A stretch of 64,000 nt of DNA, taken from Methylohalomonas lacus (GTDB lineage: Bacteria; Pseudomonadota; Gammaproteobacteria; Methylohalomonadales; Methylohalomonadaceae). The position numbers were made by a program, and so were the translations under genes. The DNA lies in the NCBI RefSeq assembly GCF_024808875.1, contig NZ_JANUCT010000010.1, forward strand, positions 37,206-101,205, written 5' to 3'. Position 1 is the first letter of the stretch. Each line of letters starts with the position of its first letter. This document shows positions 56,483-64,000 of this stretch, in pieces. Under the pieces are notes generated by a model that saw only the letters and a program-made list of their open reading frames with translations, was not told the DNA's origin and made no database searches.

Positions 56483-57457
56483 ATGCAACTGGACCTGTTT
56501 CTCTCAAACCTGCTCAATCCACCGGTATTGTTCTTTTTCCTCGGCATGGCCGCCGTACTCTGCCGTTCGGATCTGGAAATCCCCAACGCCATTACCAAGG
56601 CGCTGTCGCTCTACCTGCTGTTCGCCATCGGTTTCAAGGGCGGACATGCGCTCAACCAGAGCGGTCTGAGTGTTGAGGTGATCGTCACGCTGCTGACGGC
56701 CATCGTGCTGTCGGCGATCGTGCCCTTTTACGCCTACTGGCTGCTGCGCCGGCGACTCGGCGTGGCGGATGCCGCCGCAATTGCCGCCACCTACGGCTCC
56801 ATCAGCGCGGTCACCTTCATTACGGCCAGCGCCTACCTGGACAAGGTCGGCGTCGACTACAGCGGCTATCTGGTCGCCGCCATGGCACTGATGGAGTCAC
56901 CGGCGATCATCATCGGCGTCATGCTGTATCGTCGCTACCGCGACAGTACCGGTGATGAAGGCAACACTTCCGACTGGGGCGAACTGTTCCGCGATGCGTT
57001 CTTCAACGGGTCGGTGTTTCTGATCCTGGGCAGCATGGTGATCGGCGCACTCACCGGCGACAAGGGCATGACCGCACTGAAACCGTTCACCGTCGAACTG
57101 TTTACCGGCGTGCTCTGCCTGTTCCTGCTCGACATGGGCCTGGTTGCGGCACGGCGGCTGTCGGACCTGCTGCGCGGCGGCTGGTTTCTCGGCGGCTTCT
57201 CGATACTGCTGCCGCTGTTCAACGCCTTGCTGGCCGTGGTCCTCGCCGCGCTGATCGGCCTGTCCGAGGGCGACGCGCTGATGCTGATGGTGCTGGCGGC
57301 CAGCGCCTCCTATATTGCGGTGCCAGCCGCCATGCGGCTGGCGATTCCCGACGCCAACCCGAGCCTTTACGTGCCGATGTCACTGGCCATCACGTTCCCG
57401 TTCAACATCACGTTCGGCATACCGCTGTATCATATGCTCGTGAAAACACTTTGGTGA
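56483..57457 (+). CDS. sbtA: Sodium-dependent bicarbonate transporter SbtA
   Basis: A 324-residue inner-membrane protein with about ten helices. The family start NPPVLFFFLGMAAVLCRSDLEIPNAI and SISAVTFITASAYLD plus LFLLDMGLVAARR are diagnostic of SbtA (Pfam Sbt_1). It takes up HCO3- with Na+, used by CO2-concentrating mechanisms. In-operon with purKE and sbtB. This suggests bicarbonate demand; autotrophy is an inference. Confidence 0.93.
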   Translation: MQLDLFLSNLLNPPVLFFFLGMAAVLCRSDLEIPNAITKALSLYLLFAIGFKGGHALNQSGLSVEVIVTLLTAIVLSAIVPFYAYWLLRRRLGVADAAAIAATYGSISAVTFITASAYLDKVGVDYSGYLVAAMALMESPAIIIGVMLYRRYRDSTGDEGNTSDWGELFRDAFFNGSVFLILGSMVIGALTGDKGMTALKPFTVELFTGVLCLFLLDMGLVAARRLSDLLRGGWFLGGFSILLPLFNALLAVVLAALIGLSEGDALMLMVLAASASYIAVPAAMRLAIPDANPSLYVPMSLAITFPFNITFGIPLYHMLVKTLW

Positions 57458-57463
57458 TTGCCC

Positions 57464-57757
57464 ATGTATTCCGTCAAACGTCTCGAAATCGTTATCGACC
57501 GGAGCTACCTGAACCGTCTGCTGAAGGAGCTGGAAAACTGCGGCATCGAGGGCTACACCGTGCTCGACCAGGTACGCGGCAAGGGTGAAAGAGGGCTGCG
57601 CGAAAGCGACGCCCTGGCGGATATATTCACCAACGCCTATATCCTGGTGGCCTGCTCGGAGGAAACCGCGGAAAAAGCCGTGGCGGCCATCCGGCCGCTT
57701 CTGAAAATGTCCGGTGGCATGTGTCTGCTGTCCGACGCCCAGTGGGTCAGGCACTGA
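57464..57757 (+). CDS. sbtB: SbtB-like PII-family regulator
   Basis: A 97-residue PII-like protein. KRLEIVIDRSYLNRLLKELE opens the ferredoxin-like fold, the T-loop region has GKGERGLRESDALADIF, and AYILVACSEETAEKAV follows. SbtB binds adenyl nucleotides and inhibits or supports SbtA in cyanobacteria. The C-terminus here lacks the Cys-Gly-Pro-x-Gly-Cys loop seen in cyanobacterial SbtB. It starts 6 bases after the sbtA stop. Confidence 0.88.
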   Translation: MYSVKRLEIVIDRSYLNRLLKELENCGIEGYTVLDQVRGKGERGLRESDALADIFTNAYILVACSEETAEKAVAAIRPLLKMSGGMCLLSDAQWVRH

Positions 57758-57766
57758 CGTCGCCGG

Positions 57767-58048
57767 TTACTCCGTATCCTTTTTCGGCGGCACCGGGTCG
57801 TAACCGCTGCCGCCACCGAGCCAGGTCAGCGGATGGCAGCGACCGACCCGCTTCAGCGTCAGCCAGCCGCCGCGGAACACACCATGCTTTTCCAGTGCCT
57901 CGGCGGCGTATTCCGAGCAGGTCGGCAGATAGCGGCAACGTGGCCCGAGGATCGGCGACACCAGGTAGCGATAACCGTACACCAGCCCCACCAGCAGCCG
58001 GCGCGGCAGTGCCGCCAGTCCGCTCTTATCGCTCCGATTTCCGATCAT
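57767..58048 (-). CDS. yidD: Membrane protein insertion efficiency factor YidD
   Basis: A 93-residue small protein with the YidD signature [24 protein letters not shown] near residues 25-48 and [15 protein letters not shown] near the end, including the three conserved Cys. It assists YidC-dependent membrane protein insertion. It converges with sbtB. In many proteobacteria it sits between rnpA and yidC; here it is isolated. Confidence 0.95.
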   Translation of the reverse strand: MIGNRSDKSGLAALPRRLLVGLVYGYRYLVSPILGPRCRYLPTCSEYAAEALEKHGVFRGGWLTLKRVGRCHPLTWLGGGSGYDPVPPKKDTE

Positions 58049-58572
58049 GGCCCCATTCTAGCAAGCAACCGGCCGGGCCGGTTTGAAACCTGGCGCCATT
58101 CCCCGTATTGTCGTGTGTAAGTCGTGATTATGTTTTTGCATGCCTGTTTACACGGCACCGCCAGCGATCAATCATCCTGCAGAGCTGATTGCGAGCTGGC
58201 ACCCTGAACTCGCAACATTCTACATATTGGGTTGTCTACTGAGCGTGGCATGCCGAAATCAGTGGACAACCGGCACAACAGAATACCTACGGCTGGATGC
58301 TGCCCCACCGACAGTACCCGGCCCTGAGCCGGCAAAGGATACGCAGCAACCGTTGATGACCAACAGTTCGTTGCACCGGATCCGCAACAACCGGCTCGGC
58401 GCCGCCCTATCAGCGGCGCCGGGTTATGGCAGGACCATAAAATCTACAGCTGACTATCAGCACCTGCCGGACGGCTAGCGCCGTCGATGCCTCTGCCCGA
58501 AGGCATTGTTCACGAAGATAGTCGTGACACCTACAAACTGCGAAGTTAAACCATTTTTCGGAGGATATCTGT
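58049..58572. other. Non-coding region before aldehyde dehydrogenase gene
   Basis: No convincing gene is seen. A plus-strand frame (58140-58478) is weak. GGCGCCGC at 58398-58405 and GCGGCGCC at 58413-58420 form an 8-bp hairpin. GGAGGATATCT just before 58573 is the aldehyde dehydrogenase ribosome site. The long leader may hold a regulated promoter. Confidence 0.5.
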
Positions 58573-60090
58573 ATGAGCGCAGTGGCAGAAAGCATCCCCT
58601 CTTTGAGTCAGGCTGCTAATGAGTTTCTGAAATCACCCAAGCAAATGCTGATCGATGGCAAGTGGGTCAAGGCCGAGTCTGGCAAGACCTTCGACGTCAT
58701 TGATCCGGCAACCACCGATGTAATTGGCAAGGCTGCCGAAGGTGACAGCCCCGACGTCGACAAGGCCGTCAAGGCGGCCCGTAAGGCATTCGAATCCGGC
58801 CCCTGGCCGAACATGTCACCGGCCGATCGCGGCAAGCTGTTGCACAAGGTCGGCGATTTAATTCTGGAAAACCTCGACATACTGGCCGAGCTGGAATCGC
58901 TCGACAACGGCAAACCGATCACCATCGCGCGGGCCGCCGACGTACCATTGGCCGCCGACATGTTCCATTACATGTCCGGCTGGTGCACCAAGCGTCATGG
59001 CTACACCATTCCGCTGAACGTACTTTACGATCCGGACGCGCAGTATCACGTCTACACGCGCAAGGAACCGGTTGGCGTGGTCGGCCAGATCATTCCCTGG
59101 AACTTCCCGTTGCTGATGGCAACCTGGAAGCTGGCCCCGGCCCTGACCATGGGCTGCACGGTGGTGCTCAAGGTTGCCGAGGAGACTCCGTTATCGGCCA
59201 TCAAGCTGGGCGAGATCCTGCAGGAAGCCGGTATACCGGACGGTGTCGTTAACATCATCACCGGCTACGGCCATACCGCCGGCGCCCATCTGGCCAATCA
59301 TGGCGGCATCGACAAGGTGGCCTTCACCGGCTCGACCGAGGTCGGTCGCAAGATCGTCCAGGCCTCGGCCAATGACCTGAAGAAGGTGTCGCTGGAACTG
59401 GGCGGCAAGTCGCCGAACATTGTCCTCGCCGACGCCGACCTCGATAGCGCCATCGCCGGCGCCGCCAATGCCATCTTCTTCAACCACGGCCAGTGCTGCG
59501 CCGCGGGCTCGCGTTTGTTCGTTCAGGAAAAGATCTACGACAAGGTTATCGAGGGTGTGGCCGAGCATGCCAAAAACATCAAGCTCGGTCCGGGTCTCGA
59601 CCCGAACACGCAGATGGGACCGGTGGTATCGAAGGATCAGTACCAGCGCGTCAGCGAATACCTCGACATCGGCGACCAGGAAGGCGCCAGGACCCTGTCT
59701 GCCGGCACCAGGCCGAAGGACAGTCAGGGCTATTTCATCGAGCCCACCATCCTGGCCGACGCCAAACCCGGCATGCGCGTCGTTGAAGAGGAAATCTTCG
59801 GTCCGGTCGTGGCAGCAATGCCGTTTAAGGACCTGGACGACGATCTGGTCAGACAGGCCAACAACTCCATCTACGGCCTCGCCGCCGGCATATGGACCAG
59901 CGACGTGAGCAAGGCCCACAAGCTGGCCTCGCGCCTGCAGTCCGGTTCCGTCTGGATCAACTGCTACAACATCTTCAACTCGGCCCTGCCGTTCGGCGGC
60001 TACAAGCAGTCCGGCTGGGGCCGCGAGATGGGCGAAGCCGTCCTCGACAACTACACCGAGGAAAAGGCGGTTACTATTCGGCTTGGCTAA
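58573..60090 (+). CDS. NAD(P)-dependent aldehyde dehydrogenase
   Basis: A 505-residue aldehyde dehydrogenase. NAD fold motif FTGSTEVGRKI, catalytic Glu in LELGGKSPNIV, and nucleophile Cys in NHGQCCAAGSR are all present. The late GGYKQSGWGREMGE is typical. Length and motifs suit class 1/2 (ALDH1-like) or betaine aldehyde dehydrogenase-like enzymes acting on short or aromatic aldehydes; substrate uncertain. GGAGG is well placed. A perfect 12-bp terminator follows. Confidence 0.93.
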   Translation: MSAVAESIPSLSQAANEFLKSPKQMLIDGKWVKAESGKTFDVIDPATTDVIGKAAEGDSPDVDKAVKAARKAFESGPWPNMSPADRGKLLHKVGDLILENLDILAELESLDNGKPITIARAADVPLAADMFHYMSGWCTKRHGYTIPLNVLYDPDAQYHVYTRKEPVGVVGQIIPWNFPLLMATWKLAPALTMGCTVVLKVAEETPLSAIKLGEILQEAGIPDGVVNIITGYGHTAGAHLANHGGIDKVAFTGSTEVGRKIVQASANDLKKVSLELGGKSPNIVLADADLDSAIAGAANAIFFNHGQCCAAGSRLFVQEKIYDKVIEGVAEHAKNIKLGPGLDPNTQMGPVVSKDQYQRVSEYLDIGDQEGARTLSAGTRPKDSQGYFIEPTILADAKPGMRVVEEEIFGPVVAAMPFKDLDDDLVRQANNSIYGLAAGIWTSDVSKAHKLASRLQSGSVWINCYNIFNSALPFGGYKQSGWGREMGEAVLDNYTEEKAVTIRLG

Positions 60091-60098
60091 AGGACTGG

Positions 60099-60139
60099 CG
60101 TCATTGCGACCGCGAGTGAAACGAAGCGGGAAGCAATCA
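60099..60139 (+). repeat. Dispersed palindromic repeat unit
   Basis: Contains GTCATTGCGACCGCGAG and a CGAAGCGGGAAGCAATCA half, the inverted type of element also found in reverse at 63887-63920. Confidence 0.6.
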
Positions 60140-60154
60140 CGCTAAAGTGACTGC

Positions 60155-60188
60155 AAGGCCGGCCATGGAAATATGGCCGGCCTTTTTT
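60155..60188 (+). terminator. Strong Rho-independent terminator after ALDH
   Basis: A perfect 12-bp stem (AAGGCCGGCCAT with ATGGCCGGCCTT) with loop GGAAAT is followed by a T-rich run. Confidence 0.95.
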
Positions 60189-60790
60189 ATTGCTTATATT
60201 CATGAGTGACAACAAAACCGAAATGGCAGAAGCAAATCATCCACCATGCCAACTTTAATCCAGAAACCGAGATTCGCAAGGAATGCATAGCGGAGGACAC
60301 CTAGAACAAACGCAACCGGAAAAAAACCTCTCGACTGTACTATCGCGCACCGGCACTGCGTCATCAAGTTATTATCCGGAGTTATCAGATATAGGGTTGA
60401 AATTTGCGAACTGATAATTTATCCGGATCATTAACACTAACATCCTGATTAACGTTGTAGCATTTTCAGAAAAAATCGCACTGAAGAATACAAAGATGTT
60501 GCCTTATGTGAAGATTATAAAAAAGCGTGGAATTAAATTCTAAGTGTAACTCATCAGCTCGGAATAAGAGGCGAGCCGCAGTAGCATCTAAGCCTTTCAC
60601 TGCGGCCATAATGAGAGGCGCTTGAAAATTGAATCCACGTTGGGAGATACGATTAGAACAAATATTACATAATAGAAGGCAACAAAATAGTTACTACTAA
60701 AGCTATAGGGCCTCACTCCGCCATATAGCGTCTAGAGAGCGAAGAGAAACAACAAAGGATAATTATATTAGCAACATTTAATACGCGAAA
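60189..60790. other. AT-rich gene-free region
   Basis: About 600 bases with noticeably lower GC than the core and no ORF with a ribosome site or family similarity on either strand. No tRNA, attachment site or insertion sequence ends were recognised. This marks the left side of an accessory patch. Confidence 0.6.
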
Positions 60791-60791
60791 T

Positions 60792-60820
60792 AAAAAAGCC
60801 TGCCCAAAGGCAGGCTTTTA
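60792..60820. terminator. Terminator after the PEP-CTERM gene (bidirectional)
   Basis: GCCTGCC (60798-60804) pairs with GGCAGGC (60809-60815), flanked by A-run and T-run so it works on both strands; the minus-strand run serves the PEP-CTERM gene. Confidence 0.88.
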
Positions 60821-60839
60821 GTACATAGCAATTAAGACA

Positions 60840-61493
60840 TTACGCAGCCGACTTACGACGACGCGACATGCCCAGACCGACCAGCCCAAGGCCGAGCAGC
60901 GCGAGAGAAGTAGGCTCTGGAACAGAGGCCGTAGCAGCCTCGAAAGCCACGCCATTTTCGCTACTCAGCACAACCCTATCAAAACTGAACGAGTCATTGC
61001 TCGAAAATCTGAAATAACCATCAGTATCGAAATTTGCAGCTGATCCTGGACTACCCGTGGCGTTAAATGCATCAGTTCCACTGTATGTAAAAAGAGAGCC
61101 GCTATCAGCGTTATAGAAATCAATGAAGTTAAAGTCGTCGATAGAGCCCCAGTATACGTCAAAGGAACCAGCCAGATCTGTAACAGTTATAGGTGTAGTA
61201 GCACCAGCTGGACTGTTCAATGAACTGGTCACGTTATAGGAAAGTACGTTGCCAGAATTACCAGTATCTTCGCCTGGTGTCTTATATTGGCCGGCTACTG
61301 ACGTCGCCGGATCGACCACACCACCGCCACTGACGTTATAGCCGCCGGCAGCCATGTCGACACAACTTGCTGCCTGACAATCTGCGCCCAGATACTGAAC
61401 GGTAGGCATCGCCGAGACAGGCGACCAGGCCATAACGGTAGAAGCGACTGCAGCCGCGCCTAGATATAGCCGTTTCGATTTAATGATATTCAT
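60840..61493 (-). CDS. PEP-CTERM sorting domain protein
   Basis: A 217-residue exported protein. N-terminal signal (about 1-28), a Gly/Ser/Asn-rich body with two Cys near 40-45 (GADCQAASC), and a C-terminal PEP-CTERM tripartite signal: VPEPTSLAL, a hydrophobic helix GLGLVGLG, and MSRRRK. Exosortase EpsH-like enzymes cleave this and attach the protein to surface polysaccharide. A sigma-54-like promoter lies about 100 bases upstream and a terminator just downstream. No exosortase is in the window. Confidence 0.95.
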   Translation of the reverse strand: MNIIKSKRLYLGAAAVASTVMAWSPVSAMPTVQYLGADCQAASCVDMAAGGYNVSGGGVVDPATSVAGQYKTPGEDTGNSGNVLSYNVTSSLNSPAGATTPITVTDLAGSFDVYWGSIDDFNFIDFYNADSGSLFTYSGTDAFNATGSPGSAANFDTDGYFRFSSNDSFSFDRVVLSSENGVAFEAATASVPEPTSLALLGLGLVGLGMSRRRKSAA

Positions 61494-61844
61494 ACACTAT
61501 CTCCTGATTGTGTTGATTTACAAGATCGTATCAACGCTTCCATTGTGCTTCGGACTGTGAGCAGAGGATGAGCAGCGTCACGACCCTAAATCAAAGCATA
61601 TTATATGCCAGGCAATATTAACTTAATAAAAACATGCAGTTGGATAGAAAATTCCTCGTCAATCACCAATCCTTCCTGTCTCTATATACTAAAATTGTAA
61701 AAATCACCGACATCATCAAAGTGGATACGTCGACGAAATATGGCAATTTTCTCGGAAAAAGCCGATAAACCGATTAATGAAACACGTATTAGAGCTGTAA
61801 AGAATACCGACATCACCAACACAATAAGGTTAAGATTTGTTTTC
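61494..61844. other. Upstream region of PEP-CTERM gene
   Basis: About 350 bases with no ORF of note. It contains the sigma-54-like site at 61595-61610 and an AT-rich stretch (61615-61700). The TTTACA-like and poly-A tracts give no further recognisable site. Confidence 0.5.
61595..61610 (-). promoter_or_regulatory. Candidate sigma-54 promoter of PEP-CTERM gene
   Basis: The minus strand reads TGGCATATAATATGCT, with GG and GC exactly 10 bases apart as in the -24/-12 consensus TGGCAC-N5-TTGCW. The start would be about 90 bases before the ATG. It also contains TATAAT, so a sigma-70 reading cannot be excluded. Confidence 0.45.
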
Positions 61845-62079
61845 CTAAGCAGCCCTCTCAATATCTACTTTCAACTTCTGCACGGACTCCTTCACGATGA
61901 GCTGTAATTCTCCCTGCCCTGCTCATTGAGATACTGGACGATCTGGCGCTAGATGCGCTTTTCCCAGAACTTGGCCATGTGGCCATAACATCCTCCATGG
62001 CTTCGCCGTGATTGGCCTCTAGCTTGATTAAGTAGATGCCGATGTCGTTGGCCATTTCGATCAGGCGTTCAATCTTCAT
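61845..62079 (-). pseudogene. Decayed formate dehydrogenase delta subunit (FdsD)
   Basis: The minus-strand frame starts MKIERLIEMANDIG, an excellent FdsD start. After about 32 residues the matching continuation (AKFWEKR, RQIVQYLNEQGREN, then LIVKESVQKLKVDIERAA near the end) is found in another frame with stop codons between. Functional FdsD proteins are about 70-80 residues and assist soluble Mo/W-dependent formate dehydrogenases. I interpret it as a dead gene. Confidence 0.65.
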
Positions 62080-62087
62080 ACTGCGTT

Positions 62088-62239
62088 CTACTCCAGCAAT
62101 TGTTGGCTATCGCTGTAAATCACGTGGCTGTTGTCACGGGCAAAGCCGATCCGGGTCATATTGCTATTCTGCGCCAAGCGCACGGCCACACCGGTCGGCG
62201 CGGAGATCGCCGGCATGGTGACCGGGTACGCCAGTAAGT
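62088..62239 (-). pseudogene. 3' remnant of fdhD (formate dehydrogenase sulfurtransferase)
   Basis: The minus-strand frame ISAPTGVAVRLAQNSNMTRI, followed by GFARDNSHVIYSDSQQLLE and a stop, equals the conserved C-terminus of FdhD, which transfers sulfur to the formate dehydrogenase molybdenum cofactor. The 5' part is absent. It sits 8 bases upstream of the fdsD remnant, preserving the ancestral fdhD-fdsD order. Confidence 0.6.
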
Positions 62240-62346
62240 AAGGCAAAGTCTAAAACCCTGCTAGAATACAGTAAGCTTGATTACTACTGCCGACTGACTC
62301 ATGCTCGAATCATCATGCCATAGTGACAATCTTTGGGGACTAAGCC

Positions 62347-62726
62347 ATGAGTGCATTTTAAGATCCAGACAAGGTACACGAGCAGCTCGTCATACTAATG
62401 ATACTCTTTGCATTTCCGACACGATTTATTCCCATAGCTATACAAGAAATTGACTTCATTCTATGATGAACTCAAGCAAAAGGAGCCTGATGTCTGGCAG
62501 ACGGTTGAAGCGCCAAGCCTGGCCAACATGGTTATGTTGCCCTTCTGGCGTTTCAGAAAATATTATGCCTTTTATCCGGCTCTCAAGGAGCGAGCAACTT
62601 CCAGGGCCAATGAATATATATACCCGGCCAGCTTACCGGTTGCTTATAACCGATTTCATCATGTACAGCCTTTTATTCGTGCTGGTTGGACTAATCATCT
62701 CCTGGATTATTTATCACGATTTGTAG
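62347..62726 (+). pseudogene. Broken small two-TM membrane protein
   Basis: ATG 62347 follows GGGGACT but stops after 4 codons. Fragments in successive frames line up as one protein: LVILMILFAFPTRFIPIAI, then FYDELKQKEPDVWQTV, then FWRFRKYYAFYPALKERA, then LLITDFIMYSLLFVLVGLI at the end. One nonsense and at least two frameshifts are needed. A UspB-like two-helix family is a tentative guess. Confidence 0.5.
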
Positions 62727-62809
62727 GTGCCTCGGCAGGGGATGGAGCGATCTGCGGGGTTCAGTTCCAGGCGACGCCCCTGTATCTGCATACATTCAGA
62801 CTAAAGTAT

Positions 62810-62837
62810 ACCCATACCAGTAAACTGGTATGGGTAA
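62810..62837. repeat. Perfect 13-bp inverted repeat
   Basis: TACCCATACCAGT (62810-62822) and ACTGGTATGGGTA (62825-62837) are perfect complements with 2 bases between. No T-run follows. It lies next to an inverted GGATTCCCGC/GCGGGAA piece at about 62852-62870. Confidence 0.7.
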
Positions 62838-62884
62838 TATCCTATTTACTGGATTCCCGCTTATGCGGGAAGGCCGAATAGCCT

Positions 62885-63703
62885 CTAAATACCCGGCATG
62901 GCATCCGGGTAAAAGAGCTGCTGGCCCTGCATGCGGTAGTCTTTAATGATTCTCTGGCCTTCCTCGCTGGTGACGAAATCGATGTAGTCCGTAGCCAGAT
63001 CGTACTTCACATGCGAATGCTTTACCGGGTTCACAGCGATGATGTGATACGGGTTGTATAGCGCCTTGTCGCCTTCCGAAGCAATCTCGAGCTCGATCTT
63101 GTCCTTGTAGGCGATATAGGTGCCGCGGTCCGTCAGCGCGTAGGCCTGACGATCCTCTGCCACCTGCAATACGGCGCCCATGCCCTGGCCGATGGCCAGA
63201 TACCAGTCGCCGGCCGGTTCGATACCGACCTTGTCCCACAACTGCATTTCCTTTTTGTGGGTGCCGGAATCATCGCCGCGCGAAACAAATGTTGCCCGTG
63301 TTTCACGGATTGTCGCCAGTGCTTCTGCGGCCGTATCGGTCTGTTTCACGCCGGCCGGATCCTCAGCGGGGCCGATGATTACAAAGTCATTGTGCATGAC
63401 CGCGGTCCGGTCGACGCCGTAGCCGGCCTCAACGAATTTTTGCTCCGCCTGCGGTGCATGTACGAAGACGATGTCGACGTCACCGTTTTCACCCAGCTTT
63501 AATGCCTTGCCGGTGCCGACGGCGATCACGTCGACGACGGCATCGTACTGCGCCTCGAAGACCGGGTTCAGCTCGGCCAGCAGGCCCGAGTTTTCGGTGC
63601 TGGTCGTCGTCGCCATGCGCAGCCGCTCCTGCGCCTGACCCGCCAGCGGCAGTACAAGCAGTAGACTGACCAGTGTAATTTTCAATGAATTCATGATTCG
63701 CAT
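62885..63703 (-). CDS. tupA: Tungstate-binding periplasmic protein (TupA-like)
   Basis: A 272-residue substrate-binding protein. A signal peptide (about 1-24) precedes LRMATTTSTENSGLLAELN, the TTTS anion-binding hallmark of TupA, then SRGDDSGTHKKEMQLW and AYALTDRGTYIAYKDK, further family blocks. It would supply tungstate to a TupBC transporter not present in the window. ATG 63703 follows AAGGAC; ATG 63694 is possible. The nearby fdhD/fdsD remnants suggest a former tungsten-dependent formate dehydrogenase locus. Confidence 0.9.
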   Translation of the reverse strand: MRIMNSLKITLVSLLLVLPLAGQAQERLRMATTTSTENSGLLAELNPVFEAQYDAVVDVIAVGTGKALKLGENGDVDIVFVHAPQAEQKFVEAGYGVDRTAVMHNDFVIIGPAEDPAGVKQTDTAAEALATIRETRATFVSRGDDSGTHKKEMQLWDKVGIEPAGDWYLAIGQGMGAVLQVAEDRQAYALTDRGTYIAYKDKIELEIASEGDKALYNPYHIIAVNPVKHSHVKYDLATDYIDFVTSEEGQRIIKDYRMQGQQLFYPDAMPGI

Positions 63704-63932
63704 ATCTGGGTCCTTCGTTGATACTGGGTTGCTTTACGTAGTGTGTCATCTGGATCCGGGTACCCTTTGTAACGACGGTATCATTGCCGGGTAAATCGCG
63801 GACTGCAGTCCGCTCCCACATTGATTCCTCTCCCGATCATTTGCGTTTATTGGCGTTCATTCGCGGTCTGATTTCAGTCGCATATCGAGATTGCTTCGTC
63901 GCCACGCTCCTCGCAATGAACTGTGCCTGAAG
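63704..63932. repeat. Intergenic region with dispersed repeats
   Basis: It has no gene. Units: GGACTGCAGTCCGCTCCCAC (63802-63821 region), GCGTTTATTGGCGTTCATTC plus GCGG (63843-63866, near-copy of 24628-24652) and GAGATTGCTTCGTCGCCACG onwards to CGCAATGA (63887-63920, reverse of the 60099 element). These are small mobile or REP-like units. Confidence 0.6.
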
Positions 63933-64000
63933 TCAAGCGTATTCGGCCGAATAAGGCCGGTTGGTTGTGGCCACGGCAAAGGCCTGCCGCAGCAGTTTAT
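63933..64000 (-). CDS. 3' end of an unidentified gene at window edge
   Basis: A minus-strand frame enters from the right edge and ends at TGA (63933-63935), giving KLLRQAFAVATTNRPYSAEYA at the C-terminus. It recalls C-termini of some IS110-type transposases, but only 22 residues are visible, so this is tentative. Confidence 0.35.
   Translation of the reverse strand, partial: KLLRQAFAVATTNRPYSAEYA

Noticed and set aside
58140..58478. Plus-strand frame of 112 codons before the aldehyde dehydrogenase
   Set aside because: No ribosome site, no recognisable domain and poor composition; more likely leader DNA.

Overview
The window is a mostly GC-rich chromosomal segment of a gammaproteobacterium. 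This rests on gene content and order: rph-rdgB-hemW, yicC/gmk/rpoZ/spoT, ubiC-ubiA, birA-coaX, cysB and gcvTHP with a single-chain GcvP. An assimilatory APS reductase with two Cys pairs, a TauE/SafE exporter, an SbtA/SbtB bicarbonate uptake pair, a PEP-CTERM surface protein and a tungstate-binding protein point towards an environmental, possibly sulfur-oxidising and autotrophic lineage. No taxon can be fixed from sequence alone.

Left part (0-5.9 kb): an incomplete ORF, a kinase-like protein, a bactofilin with a methyltransferase-like neighbour, a lipoprotein, a BaiN/HI0933-type flavoprotein and an MgtE-type magnesium channel. From 5.9 to 9.4 kb lies an AT-richer accessory patch with an AAC(3)-I-like acetyltransferase, a second GNAT, a DUF2141 protein, a frameshifted cupin remnant, a small membrane protein and a dead REP-associated (IS200-like) transposase. 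A diguanylate cyclase follows.

11-15 kb: three co-directional genes on the minus strand (metallophosphoesterase, GT4 glycosyltransferase, OlsF-like double acyltransferase) with a Pho-box-like 18-mer just upstream. Together they look like a phosphate-starvation membrane-lipid remodelling operon, the most interesting system here.

15-35.5 kb: core housekeeping. A nitroreductase, a PepSY protein and a Zn-alcohol dehydrogenase precede hemW-rdgB-rph, then yicC, gmk, rpoZ, spoT, ridA, recG, ubiC and ubiA. An M14 peptidase, a HAD hydrolase, two linked periplasmic proteins sharing an NTF2-like tail (one an L,D-transpeptidase), tRNA-Thr(TGT), a SPOR-like protein, coaX and birA complete the block.

35.5-47.4 kb: a VWA-FHA protein, a mercaptopyruvate sulfurtransferase, a COG4324-type peptidase, an FHA protein, a sulfur assimilation group (cysH, a thioredoxin-fold protein, cysB, TauE/SafE), a flavin-type oxidase, an MFS exporter, a 2OG-Fe(II) oxygenase and a DUF465 protein.

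47.5-60.1 kb: cyclopropane fatty acid synthase, gcvT-gcvH-gcvP followed directly by a SerB-like phosphatase, a small outer-membrane protein, purK-purE-sbtA-sbtB (bicarbonate user and bicarbonate importer in one run), yidD and an aldehyde dehydrogenase with a strong terminator.

60.1-64 kb: a second AT-rich accessory patch with a PEP-CTERM gene behind a sigma-54-like promoter, decayed fdhD/fdsD formate dehydrogenase accessory genes, a broken two-TM protein, a TupA-like tungstate-binding protein and several dispersed palindromic repeats.
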